Assembly: GCA_022819505.1 (NCBI GenBank)
Contig: JAJEHD010000019.1
Span: forward strand, 186,001 to 250,000
Direction: 5' to 3'
Length of the DNA: 64,000 bases
From: Acidimicrobiia bacterium
GTDB lineage: Bacteria; Actinomycetota; Acidimicrobiia; Acidimicrobiales; Aldehydirespiratoraceae
Of this stretch, positions 15,510 to 24,500 are shown in pieces. Below the pieces are notes generated by a model, which did not search any database, was not told the origin of the DNA, and worked only from the letters and a program-made list of their open reading frames with translations. Both the position numbers and the translations under genes were made by a program. Each line of letters starts with the position of its first letter. Position 1 is the first letter of the stretch.

Positions 15510-17642
15510 GTGCAGGCCGGCGATCGGATGCGCAGCGGCATCGGGGCCTTGCTCGACCCCCGGTCGGTGGCCGTCGTCGGGGCCTCCGACCGCGAGGGCT
15601 CGTTCGGCGGGGAGTGCCTCGACAACCTCCGGGCCCACGGCTACCAGCACGAGCTGGTCGCTGTGCACCCCAGACACGCCGAGGTGCGAGGGGTGGAGTG
15701 CGTAGGAAGCCTCGACGCCTGCCGGGGCCCGCTCGACGCCGTGGTGCTGGCCGTCGGTGCTGATCGCGTCCTCGACACCCTCAAGCAGGCCGTCGCGACC
15801 GAGGCTCGCAGCGCCATCGTGTTCGCCTCCGGCTTCGGCGACGGGGGCGCTGAGGGCAAGGCCCGGGAGGCGGAGCTGGCCCGCATCGCCAACAACGCCG
15901 GGATGGCCGTGGTCGGCCCGAACTGTCTGGGCACCATGAACCGCCACACCGGAGCCACCCTCTGGGGCACCTACATGAAGCGGCTGGGGGCTCCGGGGCC
16001 GGTCTCGATCATCGCCCAGAGTGGCTCGGTGGCCCAGATGCTGTCCATAGACGACCGGGGCCTGGGGATCGCCAGCATCCTCTCCACTGGCAACGAAGCG
16101 GTGGTCACCTCCGCTCATGCCCTGGACCACCTGGCCGACGATCCCTTCACCGAAGTGGTCCTGATGTTCATCGAGACGATCCGCAACCCAGCCGCCTTCG
16201 CGACCGCGGCCCAGCGGGCCCGGGCCAACGGCAAGCGCCTGGCCGTGGTGCGCAACGGTCGCAGCGAGACCGGCTCGGCTACCATCGCCGGCCACACCGG
16301 CGGGCTGGCCGGCGACGACGCCGTGTACTCGGCCTTTTTTCAGCGGCTCGGCATCCCCCGCTTCAACGACATCGACGCTCTGCTGGAGGCCGGGGCCTAC
16401 CTGCTCGCCTTCAAAGATCCGCCCGCCCGCGGCGGGGTGGGCGTCATGACACTGTCGGGCGGCGAGGCCGGCCTCGCTGCCGACCTCGCGGACGATACCG
16501 GGCTGGAACTGCCGCCGTTCTCCGATGAGGGCGCGATCAGCCTCAACGAACTACTGCCAGACTTCCGTTCGCCCAACAACCCGATGGACGGCATAACCCT
16601 CGGCTTCGATGTCGAGGGTGTGCGCACCGTCTGCGATGCCATGGCCGGCGACACCGCCTTCGGCACGATGGCCATGGTCTTCGGTGCCCCCGCCGCCGGC
16701 GGCCATGACGACGCCTTCGTGCTCGACGTGATGCGGGACGGCTTGCTGACCGAGCCGGACAACGACACCAGGCTGGTCATCGTCAACACGGTGGCAGCCC
16801 TCGGGCGGAATGCACAGATCGAGCAGCGAGCCCGCGAGCTGGGCGGCGTGGTGCTCCACGGCCTGCGGGCCGGACTCGAGGTGATCTCCAAGTGCGGGGA
16901 CGCCGCTCCCACGACAGCAATGCCGAGGCTGGCCGATGTGGCCGCCCCGGCCGGTCTCGCCGGCTGGGACGGCCTGGATGAGGCGGCACGCTTCGAGGTG
17001 ATGAATCAAGCGGGGGTGCCGATGGTGGAGTGCCGGCTGGTCGGCGACCGCGCCGAGGCGGTGACCGCGCTGCACCAATGGGGCCGCCCGATCGTGCTCA
17101 AGGGGAGCGCACCCGGTCTGATCCACAAGACCGAGCACGGTCTCGTCAAGACCAACCTGGCCGAGGCCGTCGCCGTTGAAGCGGCCTTCGACGACATCGT
17201 CGCCGTCCTCGGAGAACTCAGCCTGCCCGGTTCGCACGTCGTGGCTCAGCCCATGGCCCAGGACGGGTTGGAGCTCATCGTCGGCGTGCGCAACGAGCCG
17301 GGATTCGGCCCGATGCTGGTGGTCGGTCCCGGAGGCGTGCTCGTCGACCTGATCAGCGAGGCCACCATCCACACCGTCCCGATCAGCGAGGACACCGCAG
17401 CGGAGATTGTGTCGACCGGCCGCATCGGCCAGCTCATCGACGGCTACCGCGGGGCTGGACCGTCTGATCGGGATGCGGCCGCGCGGGCCCTCCTCGCCAT
17501 GTCGGAGTTCGCGTGGGCGGCCCACCACCACATCTCGTTCGCGGAGATCAACCCGCTCATCGTCCACGCCGACGGTACGTCGGCCGTCGACATCGCCCTC
17601 TCGTTGCGCGAGCCGACCTCTCAACCGGGCGTCCAACCATGA
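15510..17642 (+). CDS. Acyl-CoA synthetase, NDP-forming (acetate-CoA ligase type)
   Basis: This protein of about 710 residues has an N-terminal CoA-binding domain (RSVAVVGASDREGSFGG), a ligase domain with the phosphohistidine loop AGHTGGLAGDD near residue 255, and a C-terminal ATP-grasp domain (RPIVLKGSAPGLIHKTEHGLV; late FAEINPL). It would activate a carboxylic acid with ATP and CoA, releasing ADP. GTG 15510 has GGGAG nine bases upstream; a TTG at 15504 overlapping the previous stop is the alternative. Regulon B uses two AMP-forming ligases at this step, an instructive difference between the two pathways. Confidence 0.9.
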   Translation: MQAGDRMRSGIGALLDPRSVAVVGASDREGSFGGECLDNLRAHGYQHELVAVHPRHAEVRGVECVGSLDACRGPLDAVVLAVGADRVLDTLKQAVATEARSAIVFASGFGDGGAEGKAREAELARIANNAGMAVVGPNCLGTMNRHTGATLWGTYMKRLGAPGPVSIIAQSGSVAQMLSIDDRGLGIASILSTGNEAVVTSAHALDHLADDPFTEVVLMFIETIRNPAAFATAAQRARANGKRLAVVRNGRSETGSATIAGHTGGLAGDDAVYSAFFQRLGIPRFNDIDALLEAGAYLLAFKDPPARGGVGVMTLSGGEAGLAADLADDTGLELPPFSDEGAISLNELLPDFRSPNNPMDGITLGFDVEGVRTVCDAMAGDTAFGTMAMVFGAPAAGGHDDAFVLDVMRDGLLTEPDNDTRLVIVNTVAALGRNAQIEQRARELGGVVLHGLRAGLEVISKCGDAAPTTAMPRLADVAAPAGLAGWDGLDEAARFEVMNQAGVPMVECRLVGDRAEAVTALHQWGRPIVLKGSAPGLIHKTEHGLVKTNLAEAVAVEAAFDDIVAVLGELSLPGSHVVAQPMAQDGLELIVGVRNEPGFGPMLVVGPGGVLVDLISEATIHTVPISEDTAAEIVSTGRIGQLIDGYRGAGPSDRDAAARALLAMSEFAWAAHHHISFAEINPLIVHADGTSAVDIALSLREPTSQPGVQP

Positions 17643-18154
17643 CGACCGGAGGGGACAGGGCCGTTGCCGACACCGGGCAGGTCCTCGATGAGCTGCGGGC
17701 CATAGTCGGCGGCGAGCTCGGCACCACCGAGTGGTTCCAGGTGACCCAGCTCGAAGCTGACGTATTCTCGGCGCTCACCGATGACTGGGACCACATGCAC
17801 AATGACCCCGGGTGGGCCAGAGGCACCCCGTGGGGCGGCACCATCGCCCACGGGATCTACATGGTCGCCCTCATCCCGTCGGTGATGAAGAAGCTGACCG
17901 CACTCCCCTTCGTCAACGACGACCCGGAACGCGGCTTCACCCTGAACTACGGCTTCAACAAGGTGCGCTTCGTGGCACCGACACGCATCGACCTCCCGGT
18001 GCGGGCATCCGTGGGGGTGCTCTCGGTGGAGGACAAGGCCGACGGCAGCGTCCTTCTCACCTTCTCGGTGACCTTCCTCCAGCGCCACCATGACGAGGAG
18101 GTCACCACCACCTACGCCGAGTACCTCCTCTACATGGACTTCTCGTCCGCCTGA
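17639..18154 (+). CDS. MaoC-like dehydratase/hydratase (regulon A)
   Basis: This 171-residue single hot-dog protein has the hydratase-2 motif DDWDHMHNDPGWARGTPWGGTIAHG around residues 43-67, with the Asp and His of the active site present. Members hydrate enoyl-CoA thioesters to (R)-3-hydroxyacyl-CoA. It is coupled to the CoA ligase by an ATGA overlap and ends the Rieske operon. The paralogue at 31694 shares the same motif almost unchanged, supporting a common reaction in both regulons. Confidence 0.88.
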   Translation: MTTGGDRAVADTGQVLDELRAIVGGELGTTEWFQVTQLEADVFSALTDDWDHMHNDPGWARGTPWGGTIAHGIYMVALIPSVMKKLTALPFVNDDPERGFTLNYGFNKVRFVAPTRIDLPVRASVGVLSVEDKADGSVLLTFSVTFLQRHHDEEVTTTYAEYLLYMDFSSA

Positions 18155-18157
18155 TCC

Positions 18158-18207
18158 TCGACCCGCGTGACCCGCCGCCTGCGTATAGTGGGTGGAGACC
18201 CACAATA
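18158..18207 (+). promoter_or_regulatory. Regulon A promoter with operator A2
   Basis: The inverted repeat TATAGTGGGTG (18184-18194), GA, GACCCACAATA (18197-18207) is the weakest of the four A-type operators (two mismatches). TATAGT (18184-18189) can serve as the -10 element. TCGACC at 18158-18163 is the best but poor -35 candidate. It precedes the SDR at 18251. Confidence 0.65.
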
Positions 18208-18250
18208 AGCAGTCGTTGCCGGCCCGACCCAGAAAGCGGGGAACCTGACC

Positions 18251-19117
18251 ATGAACATCGAGGAGCTGATCAAGTCCCAGACGCTGGAGGGCAAGGTGGC
18301 CATCGTCACCGGGGCGTCCCGGCCCAACGGCCAGGGAAGGGCCATCTCGAAGGCGCTGGCGGTGCGGGGCGCCCAACTCGTCATGACCGACCTCGAGGGC
18401 GACGACCCCCGCTACAACTACGAAGGGCTGGGCGTGGGTTCAGCCGAGGAATTGGCCGAGGCGGTCGAGGAGGTCAAGGCGCTCGGAACCGAGGCCATCG
18501 GGGTTACCGCCGACCTCACCGACAGGGCTCAGATCCAGACAGTCGTCGATGCCGCGCTCGAGGCCTTCGGCGGGATCGACATCCTCGTCAACAACGCCGG
18601 GTCGCTGCACGGCCACTTCATCGCCGACCTCACCGAAGACATGTGGGACGCCTCCTACCGGGTCAACCTCAAGGCGCCGGTCGACTTCGCCGCGGCCGTG
18701 GTGCCGCACATGCGCCGGCGAGGCGGCGGATCGATCGTGCAGAACACGTCGGTGGCCGGCCTCGCCGCCTTCTCGGGCGGAGGCTGCTACAACGGAACCA
18801 AGCACGGTGCGGTCGGGATGATGAAGACGATGGCCGAGGAGTTCGGCCCGGACAACATCAGGGTGAACGCGGTGTGCCCCGGCAACGTGTGGACCGACAT
18901 CAGCCCGCCTGAAGCGGAGCTGTTCGCCAGGCGCGGCTTCGCCGAGAGCGCCGAGCAACTCGTCGAGATGATGGAGAACATGGCCCATCTTGCGGGCCGT
19001 TACGCCTCCCCCGAAGACATCGCCGAGGCGGTCGCATTCCTGTGCACGCCCGGAGCCAAGTTCATCACCGGCATCGCCCTGCGGGTGGACGGCGGGATCA
19101 ACATCGTCGGCGCCTGA
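18251..19117 (+). CDS. SDR with extended glycine motif and cofactor-region insertion (regulon A)
   Basis: This 288-residue SDR has TGASRPNGQG, two residues longer than the classical TGxxxGxG. It also carries an insertion after MTDLEG (DDPRYNYEGLGVGSAEELAEAV) before the usual adenine-binding aspartate region. Catalytic residues are present in QNTSVAG and YNGTK. Similar insertions occur in mycofactocin-coupled SDRs with tightly bound NAD, but membership of that family is only suggested. It is a single-gene unit behind operator A2, with GGGGA before the ATG. Confidence 0.87.
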   Translation: MNIEELIKSQTLEGKVAIVTGASRPNGQGRAISKALAVRGAQLVMTDLEGDDPRYNYEGLGVGSAEELAEAVEEVKALGTEAIGVTADLTDRAQIQTVVDAALEAFGGIDILVNNAGSLHGHFIADLTEDMWDASYRVNLKAPVDFAAAVVPHMRRRGGGSIVQNTSVAGLAAFSGGGCYNGTKHGAVGMMKTMAEEFGPDNIRVNAVCPGNVWTDISPPEAELFARRGFAESAEQLVEMMENMAHLAGRYASPEDIAEAVAFLCTPGAKFITGIALRVDGGINIVGA

Positions 19118-19151
19118 CAGGGCTGTCGAGCCCCGGCAGGGCCGTCGCGAG

Positions 19152-19853
19152 CTAGCCGTAGGCGTGCTCGACGACCATTCCCGTCAGCTGCATCGCCCGC
19201 AGGACCGGCTTGCCGGACGCCTCTGATACCACTTCCCGGTGGTGCTCGGTGTAGGCCATGCAGTCCATGACGATCACGTCCACGTCCTGGGCGGCCAGCG
19301 ACCGGGCCACCTCGGCGTACTGGTCGTCGCTGAACACCACGTCCTCGCCCGGCACCTGCGGGGCCGCGTAGCGGGCGTGGATCTCCAGCCCGCGGCGCTC
19401 ACCGAGGGCCAGCCAGTGCTCGATCTCCTCCTCCATGGCCGCCTCGACCGGCTGCATCACGCCGATGGCGCCGCCGGAACCGGCGATGGTGGCCGCGGTG
19501 TCCTCGAGGATCGTGTACGGGGTCACGACATCAGACATAGCGTCGAGCTCGGTCCACGGCAGCGTGCAGCAGATCATCACCGCCTCGCAGCCGTCGTCGA
19601 GCAGCCTCCGCGCCTGGCTCTGCATTCCCTCGAGCACGACCTCGCGGGTGATGTTCACCGTCGAGCCGTCCTCGAGGATCTCGGCGTACGAGTTCGGCTC
19701 CACCCCCTCCGACAGGGCCCGCAGCTCCTCGTCGCTCATGCCGTCCTGAGAGCCCCGCACAACCAGATCGGCCTCAAGGTCGAGGTGCTCCTCGACGAAG
19801 GCGATCATCTCCGGGTCGGAGCGGTACGGGACCAGCACCCCCATTTTCCTCAC
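19152..19853 (-). CDS. AroM-like protein (Asp/Glu racemase superfamily), regulon A copy
   Basis: This 233-residue protein resembles AroM: SDEELRALSEGVEPNSYAE, then a conserved block EDGSTVNITREVV, the cysteine pair CCTLP near residue 94 and a late DCMAYTEHHR near 195. The paired cysteines fit the two-cysteine racemase/isomerase fold, but AroM has no proven reaction. GTG 19853 has AAGGAGG six bases upstream. It is last in the leftward unit NTF2-like - SDR - AroM driven from operator A3. Regulon B ends with a second AroM-like gene, so the family probably does a shared job in both pathways. Confidence 0.75.
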   Translation of the reverse strand: MRKMGVLVPYRSDPEMIAFVEEHLDLEADLVVRGSQDGMSDEELRALSEGVEPNSYAEILEDGSTVNITREVVLEGMQSQARRLLDDGCEAVMICCTLPWTELDAMSDVVTPYTILEDTAATIAGSGGAIGVMQPVEAAMEEEIEHWLALGERRGLEIHARYAAPQVPGEDVVFSDDQYAEVARSLAAQDVDVIVMDCMAYTEHHREVVSEASGKPVLRAMQLTGMVVEHAYG

Positions 19854-19898
19854 GGTCTGCCTCCTTGTTCGGGTCTGCCTGCCGGTGCCTTTCAGCGC

Positions 19899-20696
19899 CT
19901 ACAGGCCGGGCGCCATCCCGCCCGCGACAGGGATGCTCACCCCGGTCAGGTAGCGGCCCTCGGGGCCGACCAGGAAGGCCACCACGCCGGCCACCTCCTC
20001 GGGCTCGCACGAGTAGCCCAGCGGGATCGCGTCGACCTCGAAGGCCTGGGCCTCGTCGTAGGTCAAGCCGTACGTGGTCATGTGCAGATCTAGGACCCGG
20101 GCGTGCATCTGAGTCTTGACCGACCCGGGGCAGACGGCCACGCAGCGGATGTTGTCCGGGCCGAACTCCACCGCGATGGCCTTGGTCAGCCCGATCACGG
20201 CGTGCTTGCTGGCCGTGTAGGGCGCGGGGATGCCGAGCATCCCGCCCAGGCCCGCTACTGAGGCGTTGTTGACGATGACGCCTCCGCCGGCCGACTGCAT
20301 GTGGGGGATCACCGCGCAGCTGAACCGGTTGACTCCCATGAGGTTGACGGCCAGGGTCTGCGACCAGATCTCCTCTGAGTTCTCCAGCAACTGGTGGCTT
20401 CCGATCCCCACCCCCGCGTTGTTGACCAGGATGTCCGGGGCTCCGAGTCCCTCGACGACCGCGGCCACGCATGACTGCACGGAATCGGGATCGGTGGCGT
20501 CGGCATGCACGGCCAGGGCTCGGCCACCGGACGCCACGATGCCGGCGGTCCGCTCGGCCAGCGCGCCGGCAGTGCTCTCGAGGTCGACCAACCCCACCGC
20601 CGCGCCCGCCGAGGCGAGCTTGGCCGCCACCGCGGCGCCCATGCCCCGCGGGTGCGACGCGCCGGTTACCACGGCGATCCTTCCTTCTAGGCTCAT
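19899..20696 (-). CDS. SDR with extended glycine motif (regulon A, leftward unit)
   Basis: This 265-residue SDR has TGASHPRGMG (two extra residues in the glycine loop), NNAGVGIGS near 92, NNASVAG and the catalytic YTASK near 160. The ATG at 20696 has GAGGAGG eight bases upstream. It lies 13 bases after the NTF2-like gene and 45 bases before the AroM-like gene in one unit. NAD(P)-dependent oxidation of a hydroxyacyl or alcohol intermediate is likely; the substrate is unknown. Confidence 0.88.
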   Translation of the reverse strand: MSLEGRIAVVTGASHPRGMGAAVAAKLASAGAAVGLVDLESTAGALAERTAGIVASGGRALAVHADATDPDSVQSCVAAVVEGLGAPDILVNNAGVGIGSHQLLENSEEIWSQTLAVNLMGVNRFSCAVIPHMQSAGGGVIVNNASVAGLGGMLGIPAPYTASKHAVIGLTKAIAVEFGPDNIRCVAVCPGSVKTQMHARVLDLHMTTYGLTYDEAQAFEVDAIPLGYSCEPEEVAGVVAFLVGPEGRYLTGVSIPVAGGMAPGL

Positions 20697-20709
20697 GTGA
20701 TCTGCCTCC

Positions 20710-21093
20710 TCATAGCTCGATGGTGTCGAAGAGGTCGCCGCCGTCGAAGGTCACCGCGTCCCAGTGCTCGATGAAGCGTCCGTCGTCAGCCTTCCGGAAG
20801 AAGTCGGCTGCCCGGAACGCGACGGGCTCGCCCGAGGACGGGTCGGTCCCCTCGGTCCGGTGAAGGATCACCTCCACGTCGCCCTCTGCCATCGTCAGGA
20901 TCGTCACGCGCTTCAGGGAGGTCATGGCTCGCTTGATCGCGTCGATCTCTTCGATCAGTGCGTCGGGGCTGGTCTCGTGGGGCTGGGTGTTGGAGCGATA
21001 ATCCGGGTGGAGCAGGCTCCGGGCCTCGTCGTAGCGCCCGTCGGCCAGGCACTCATAGAGCCTCTCGACAGCCAGCTTCCGTTCCGGCCTCAC
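20710..21093 (-). CDS. NTF2-like (SnoaL-type) protein (regulon A)
   Basis: This 127-residue protein has a SnoaL-like pattern: KLAVERLYECLADGRYDEARSLLHPDYRSN, then a central RVTILTMAEGDVEVILHRTEGTD and a final ADFFRKADDGRFIEHWD. The HWD ending is common in the predicted ester cyclase subgroup. It starts at GTG 21093 behind GGGGAGGA and directly follows operator A3, so it is the first gene of the leftward A unit. It could be an isomerase or cyclase acting on a pathway intermediate. Confidence 0.8.
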   Translation of the reverse strand: MRPERKLAVERLYECLADGRYDEARSLLHPDYRSNTQPHETSPDALIEEIDAIKRAMTSLKRVTILTMAEGDVEVILHRTEGTDPSSGEPVAFRAADFFRKADDGRFIEHWDAVTFDGGDLFDTIEL

Positions 21094-21111
21094 ACGTCCT
21101 CCCCGTTCGCA

Positions 21112-21161
21112 CTAATGTGGGTCTTGACCCACATTAGACATGGGGAGTCCCGACGTGTCAA
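21112..21161 (-). promoter_or_regulatory. Regulon A promoter with perfect operator A3
   Basis: CTAATGTGGGTC (21112-21123), TT, GACCCACATTAG (21126-21137) is a perfect inverted repeat with 12-base arms. On the minus strand TTGACA (21161-21156), a 17-base spacer and TCTAAT (21138-21133) form the promoter, so the operator overlaps the -10 and start site as at A1. It drives the NTF2-like - SDR - AroM unit. Confidence 0.85.
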
Positions 21162-21203
21162 GCGGCGGACTGCGGGATGTACGAACACCTCTGCGACCTG
21201 CCG

Positions 21204-22196
21204 CTAGAAGCTGCCGCGGTAGGCCAGTGTGCGGTCGATCGCCTCGATGAGAGTCGCGGCGTCCGGGAGGTAGGCCTGCTCGAGCTGGGACGTACAGGGC
21301 ACCGGGATATTGGGAGCCGCGACCCGCTCGATTGGGGCGTCCAGCAGGAAGAAGTTGTCGCCGGTCGCGGCCTGGGCGGCCAGCTCGGCCCCCAGGCCGC
21401 CGCGTATGCGGCTCTCCTCGATGACGACCAGTCGGTTGGTCTTGGCAACCGACGCAAAGATCGTGTCGGCATCGAGCGGGACGATCGTGCGGGGGTCGAC
21501 CACCTCGACGGAGACACCCCGTTCCTCCAGCGCATCAGCAGCGATCAGCGCCTGGTTGACCATGGCTCCGAAGGCCACGACGGTGACGTCGCGGCCCTCC
21601 CTGCGGACGGCCGCCTCCCCGAACGGCACCAGATGGTCGCCGTCGGGCACCTCCGATTCGTCGTTCTGCAGGCACAGCAGCATGTGCTCGAGGAACAGGA
21701 CCGGGTCGTTGGACCGGATCGCGGTCTTCAACAGGCCCTTGGCGTCGGCTGGGGTCGACGGCATGGCGATGGGCAGGCCGGGCGTCTGGAAGAAGTGGGT
21801 CTCAGTGGACTGCGAGTGGTGCATCCCGTAGGCGAAGCCGCCGCCGGTCGGCATCCGGATCACCAACGGCACCTCGTACTGGCCCTGGGTCATGTAGCGC
21901 CATTGGGCCACCTGGTTCACGATCTGATCGGCGGCCAGCAGAGCGAAGTCCGAGAACATGATCTCGACCACGGGTCTCATTCCCTCCAGCGCCGCCCCCA
22001 TGGCCACCCCGACCAGAGCGTTCTCGTGGATGGGCGTATCGGCGACCCGTTCGGGGCCGAACTCCTCGACCAGGCCGGCGGTGATGCCGAGGTTCGAGAC
22101 CCTGATGTCCTCGCCGAGCAGGAACACCCGGTCGTCGCGTCGCATCTCCTCGGTCAGTGCCTGGGTCAGTGCATCCATGTACTTCACCGGGGCCAT
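21204..22196 (-). CDS. 2-oxoacid/acetoin-type dehydrogenase E1 beta subunit (regulon A)
   Basis: This 330-residue transketolase-type beta subunit has KYMDALTQALTEEMRRDDRVFLLGED, DTPIHENALVGVAMGAALEG, the phenylalanine-containing MFSDFALLAADQIVNQ and a C-terminal VSVEVVDPRTIVPLD. With E1 alpha it carries out thiamine-diphosphate-dependent decarboxylation or carbon-carbon cleavage and acylates the E2 lipoyl group. ATG 22196 is used; GTG 22202 overlaps the E1 alpha stop. It is last in the leftward operon TetR - SDR - E2 - E1 alpha - E1 beta. No E3 (dihydrolipoyl dehydrogenase) gene is nearby. Confidence 0.9.
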   Translation of the reverse strand: MAPVKYMDALTQALTEEMRRDDRVFLLGEDIRVSNLGITAGLVEEFGPERVADTPIHENALVGVAMGAALEGMRPVVEIMFSDFALLAADQIVNQVAQWRYMTQGQYEVPLVIRMPTGGGFAYGMHHSQSTETHFFQTPGLPIAMPSTPADAKGLLKTAIRSNDPVLFLEHMLLCLQNDESEVPDGDHLVPFGEAAVRREGRDVTVVAFGAMVNQALIAADALEERGVSVEVVDPRTIVPLDADTIFASVAKTNRLVVIEESRIRGGLGAELAAQAATGDNFFLLDAPIERVAAPNIPVPCTSQLEQAYLPDAATLIEAIDRTLAYRGSF

Positions 22197-22198
22197 GG

Positions 22199-23173
22199 TC
22201 ACAGCACCCCGGTCTCGGCCAGATGCTCGAGCAGGTAGCCGGCGCTCGCGGGCTCGTCCTCGAGAGCCAGCTTGAACGCCTCGTCGACCTCGGCCCGGGC
22301 CGCCCTGTGAGCGGCCTCGATCGAGTCCTGGTCCATTGTCCCGCGCCGGACCAGGACCGCCTCGTAGCGGCTGACCGGGTCCTTCTGCTTCCACTCCTCG
22401 ATCAGTTCCCCATCGATGTAGTCGAGGGGGTCGGCGTCGAAGTGGCCGGCTATGCGACACGTGACCAACTCCAGCAGGACCGGCCCCTTGCCGTCGCGGG
22501 CCCACTCGGTGGCGTCGCGGGCCTCGCGGTAGACCAACTCCACATCGTTGCCGTCGAGGCACTTGTTGGGGATCCGGTAATACCCGGCCCGGGTCCCGAT
22601 GCCCTCGGCGTTGGGCGGGAAGTGGATGTCGTGGTAGCTGAACTCGACGAACTGGTTGTTGGTGACGATGATGACCAGCGGGACGTTCCAGATCGCAGCC
22701 ATGTTCATCATGGCGTGCGAGTCGGGGGTGTTGAACGCGCCCTCGCCGACGTGAACCATCACCACCCGCCGCTCGTCGCGCATCTTGACCGCCTGCGCTG
22801 ATCCGACCGCCATGGTCAGGTTGGCGCCTAGGCAGCCCGACACTCCGTGGGTGTTGTGCTCCCGGTCGCCGAGGTGAATGCCGCCGACGCCCCGGTTGAT
22901 GCCGCCCCGGCGTCCCATCAGCTCGGCCACGAGCGCCTTCATGTCGGTGCCCCGCCCCAGGTAGTCGCCGTAGCCGCGGAATGTCGGGTAGAGGATGTCC
23001 TCCGGTTGCAGCGCGGCGGTGATCCCGGCCGAGATCGCCTCCTGGCCGGTGGCGGGATGGGACATGCTCTCGCAGCGCCCCTGCCGGATCATCCTCATGT
23101 GGCCCTCGTCGAGGACGCGGGCCCGCACCATCTCGCGATGCAGGGCGATCTGTAGATCCTGGTCGATTGTCAT
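22199..23173 (-). CDS. 2-oxoacid/acetoin-type dehydrogenase E1 alpha subunit (regulon A)
   Basis: This 324-residue protein has HPATGQEAISAGITAAL near residue 40, GGIHLGD near 97 and a thiamine-diphosphate motif of the form GEGAFN... ending VTNN near 140-170. The common GDG is GEG here, and it is GDG in the other two E1 alpha genes of this window. Acetoin dehydrogenase and branched-chain dehydrogenase E1 subunits have this architecture, and the true substrate is unknown. It overlaps the E1 beta start and follows E2 by 46 bases, all on one transcript from operator A4. Confidence 0.9.
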   Translation of the reverse strand: MTIDQDLQIALHREMVRARVLDEGHMRMIRQGRCESMSHPATGQEAISAGITAALQPEDILYPTFRGYGDYLGRGTDMKALVAELMGRRGGINRGVGGIHLGDREHNTHGVSGCLGANLTMAVGSAQAVKMRDERRVVMVHVGEGAFNTPDSHAMMNMAAIWNVPLVIIVTNNQFVEFSYHDIHFPPNAEGIGTRAGYYRIPNKCLDGNDVELVYREARDATEWARDGKGPVLLELVTCRIAGHFDADPLDYIDGELIEEWKQKDPVSRYEAVLVRRGTMDQDSIEAAHRAARAEVDEAFKLALEDEPASAGYLLEHLAETGVL

Positions 23174-23219
23174 GATGTTCGTTCCGGTCGCTTCTGTGGT
23201 GACAGGCCCTCGACGCGTC

Positions 23220-24500
23220 TCAGTCGAAGAGCTCTTCGGGGTTCTCGACGAAGTGGCTGACGGTGAGGCAGAACTCTTCGGCGCCGACCCCGTTCACAAG
23301 CCGGTGGTCGAAGGTGAGAGAGGCGGGCAGGACCTTGCCGGCGACGACTCGCCCGTCGCGCACCACGGGCGCGTCGACGATGGGCTGGGTTCCGAGGATG
23401 GCGGCGTTGGGGGGGTTGATCACCGGGGTGCCCCAGCTGTTGGCGCTGCCGGTGACGCTGGTCAACGTGAACGTGCTGCCGGTGAGCTCAGGAGCGGTGA
23501 TGGTGCCGTTGCGCACCCTGGCCGCCAGATCCGCCAGTTCCTGGGCGATCTCGACCAGACCCTTCTGGTCGGCGTTGCGGATGACGGGAACCGAGAGGTG
23601 GGCGACGCCGGCTGAGACGGCAGCACCGATGTTGACCTCGGCCCACTCGACGACCTCGCTGCCGACGATGCTGGCGTTCATATTCGGATGCCGGCGCAGG
23701 GCCCGCGACAGCGCGAAGATCATCATCGCGGTGTAGCTGACCCGGCAGCCGAGTTGATCCTGCCGGGCGAGGAGCCCGTCGCGGTGGGCAACCCAGCGGT
23801 CTGCGTTCCACCGGCCCCCGATGGTGAGCTGAGCCATCCCGTGCAGGCTGGCCATCATCTGAGCGGAGATGGCTCCGGTCATGCCGCTCAGCCGGTGCAC
23901 CCTCGCGGCGGTGAGACCGGCGACCTGCTCGGGCGCGACCTCGTAGCCGCCGGCACCCGGGCGCCGGCCGGGGCCGGCCTCTGTCGCTGATCGGACGAGG
24001 GCGATGGCCCGGTCGACGTCGGCGCGCACCACCCGCCGCTGGGGACCGGTCGGGGTCACCAGCGAGAGGTCGATCCGGTTCTCGGCGGCCAGCTTGCGGG
24101 CGATGGGCGTCGCCTCGACGCGGGCGGTGCCACCGGTGACCGGCTCGCGGGGCGGCGTTGCCAGCGGGGCGGCACCAGTGCCAGGGGTCCGATGAGCGTC
24201 CGGGGGAGCCGCTTCGGCGGACACGGCCCGGTCGCGGTGTTCGGCGGCCGCCTCCCGGCTGTCACCGATGACCGCGATCAGGGCGCCGGGCCTCGCTTCC
24301 TCGCCCTCATCGAGCCGGATGTCGATGAACCCGTCGCAGACCGCCTCGACCTCGACCTCGGTCTTCTCGCTCTCGACGGTAGCGATGACCTGGTCGGCGG
24401 CAACCTCGTCCCCGGACGCCACCAGCCATTCGGTCAGCGTGATCTCGCTGGTCGACATGCCGACCTTGGGCATGAGTACTTCCGTGCTCATCGGGCTCAT
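23220..24500 (-). CDS. Dihydrolipoyl acyltransferase E2 (regulon A)
   Basis: This 426-residue protein has an N-terminal lipoyl domain with Lys46 in VESEKTEVE, a Pro/Ala/Thr-rich linker, a peripheral subunit-binding segment (ATPIARKLAAENRIDLSLV) and a catalytic domain from about residue 190. The catalytic motif reads DHRLVNG, with Asn where DHRxxDG normally has Asp; the histidine is kept. E2 transfers the acyl group from lipoate to CoA. It overlaps the SDR stop by four bases (ATGA). The substitution may alter transition-state stabilisation, or may be tolerated in this subgroup. Confidence 0.9.
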   Translation of the reverse strand: MSPMSTEVLMPKVGMSTSEITLTEWLVASGDEVAADQVIATVESEKTEVEVEAVCDGFIDIRLDEGEEARPGALIAVIGDSREAAAEHRDRAVSAEAAPPDAHRTPGTGAAPLATPPREPVTGGTARVEATPIARKLAAENRIDLSLVTPTGPQRRVVRADVDRAIALVRSATEAGPGRRPGAGGYEVAPEQVAGLTAARVHRLSGMTGAISAQMMASLHGMAQLTIGGRWNADRWVAHRDGLLARQDQLGCRVSYTAMMIFALSRALRRHPNMNASIVGSEVVEWAEVNIGAAVSAGVAHLSVPVIRNADQKGLVEIAQELADLAARVRNGTITAPELTGSTFTLTSVTGSANSWGTPVINPPNAAILGTQPIVDAPVVRDGRVVAGKVLPASLTFDHRLVNGVGAEEFCLTVSHFVENPEELFD

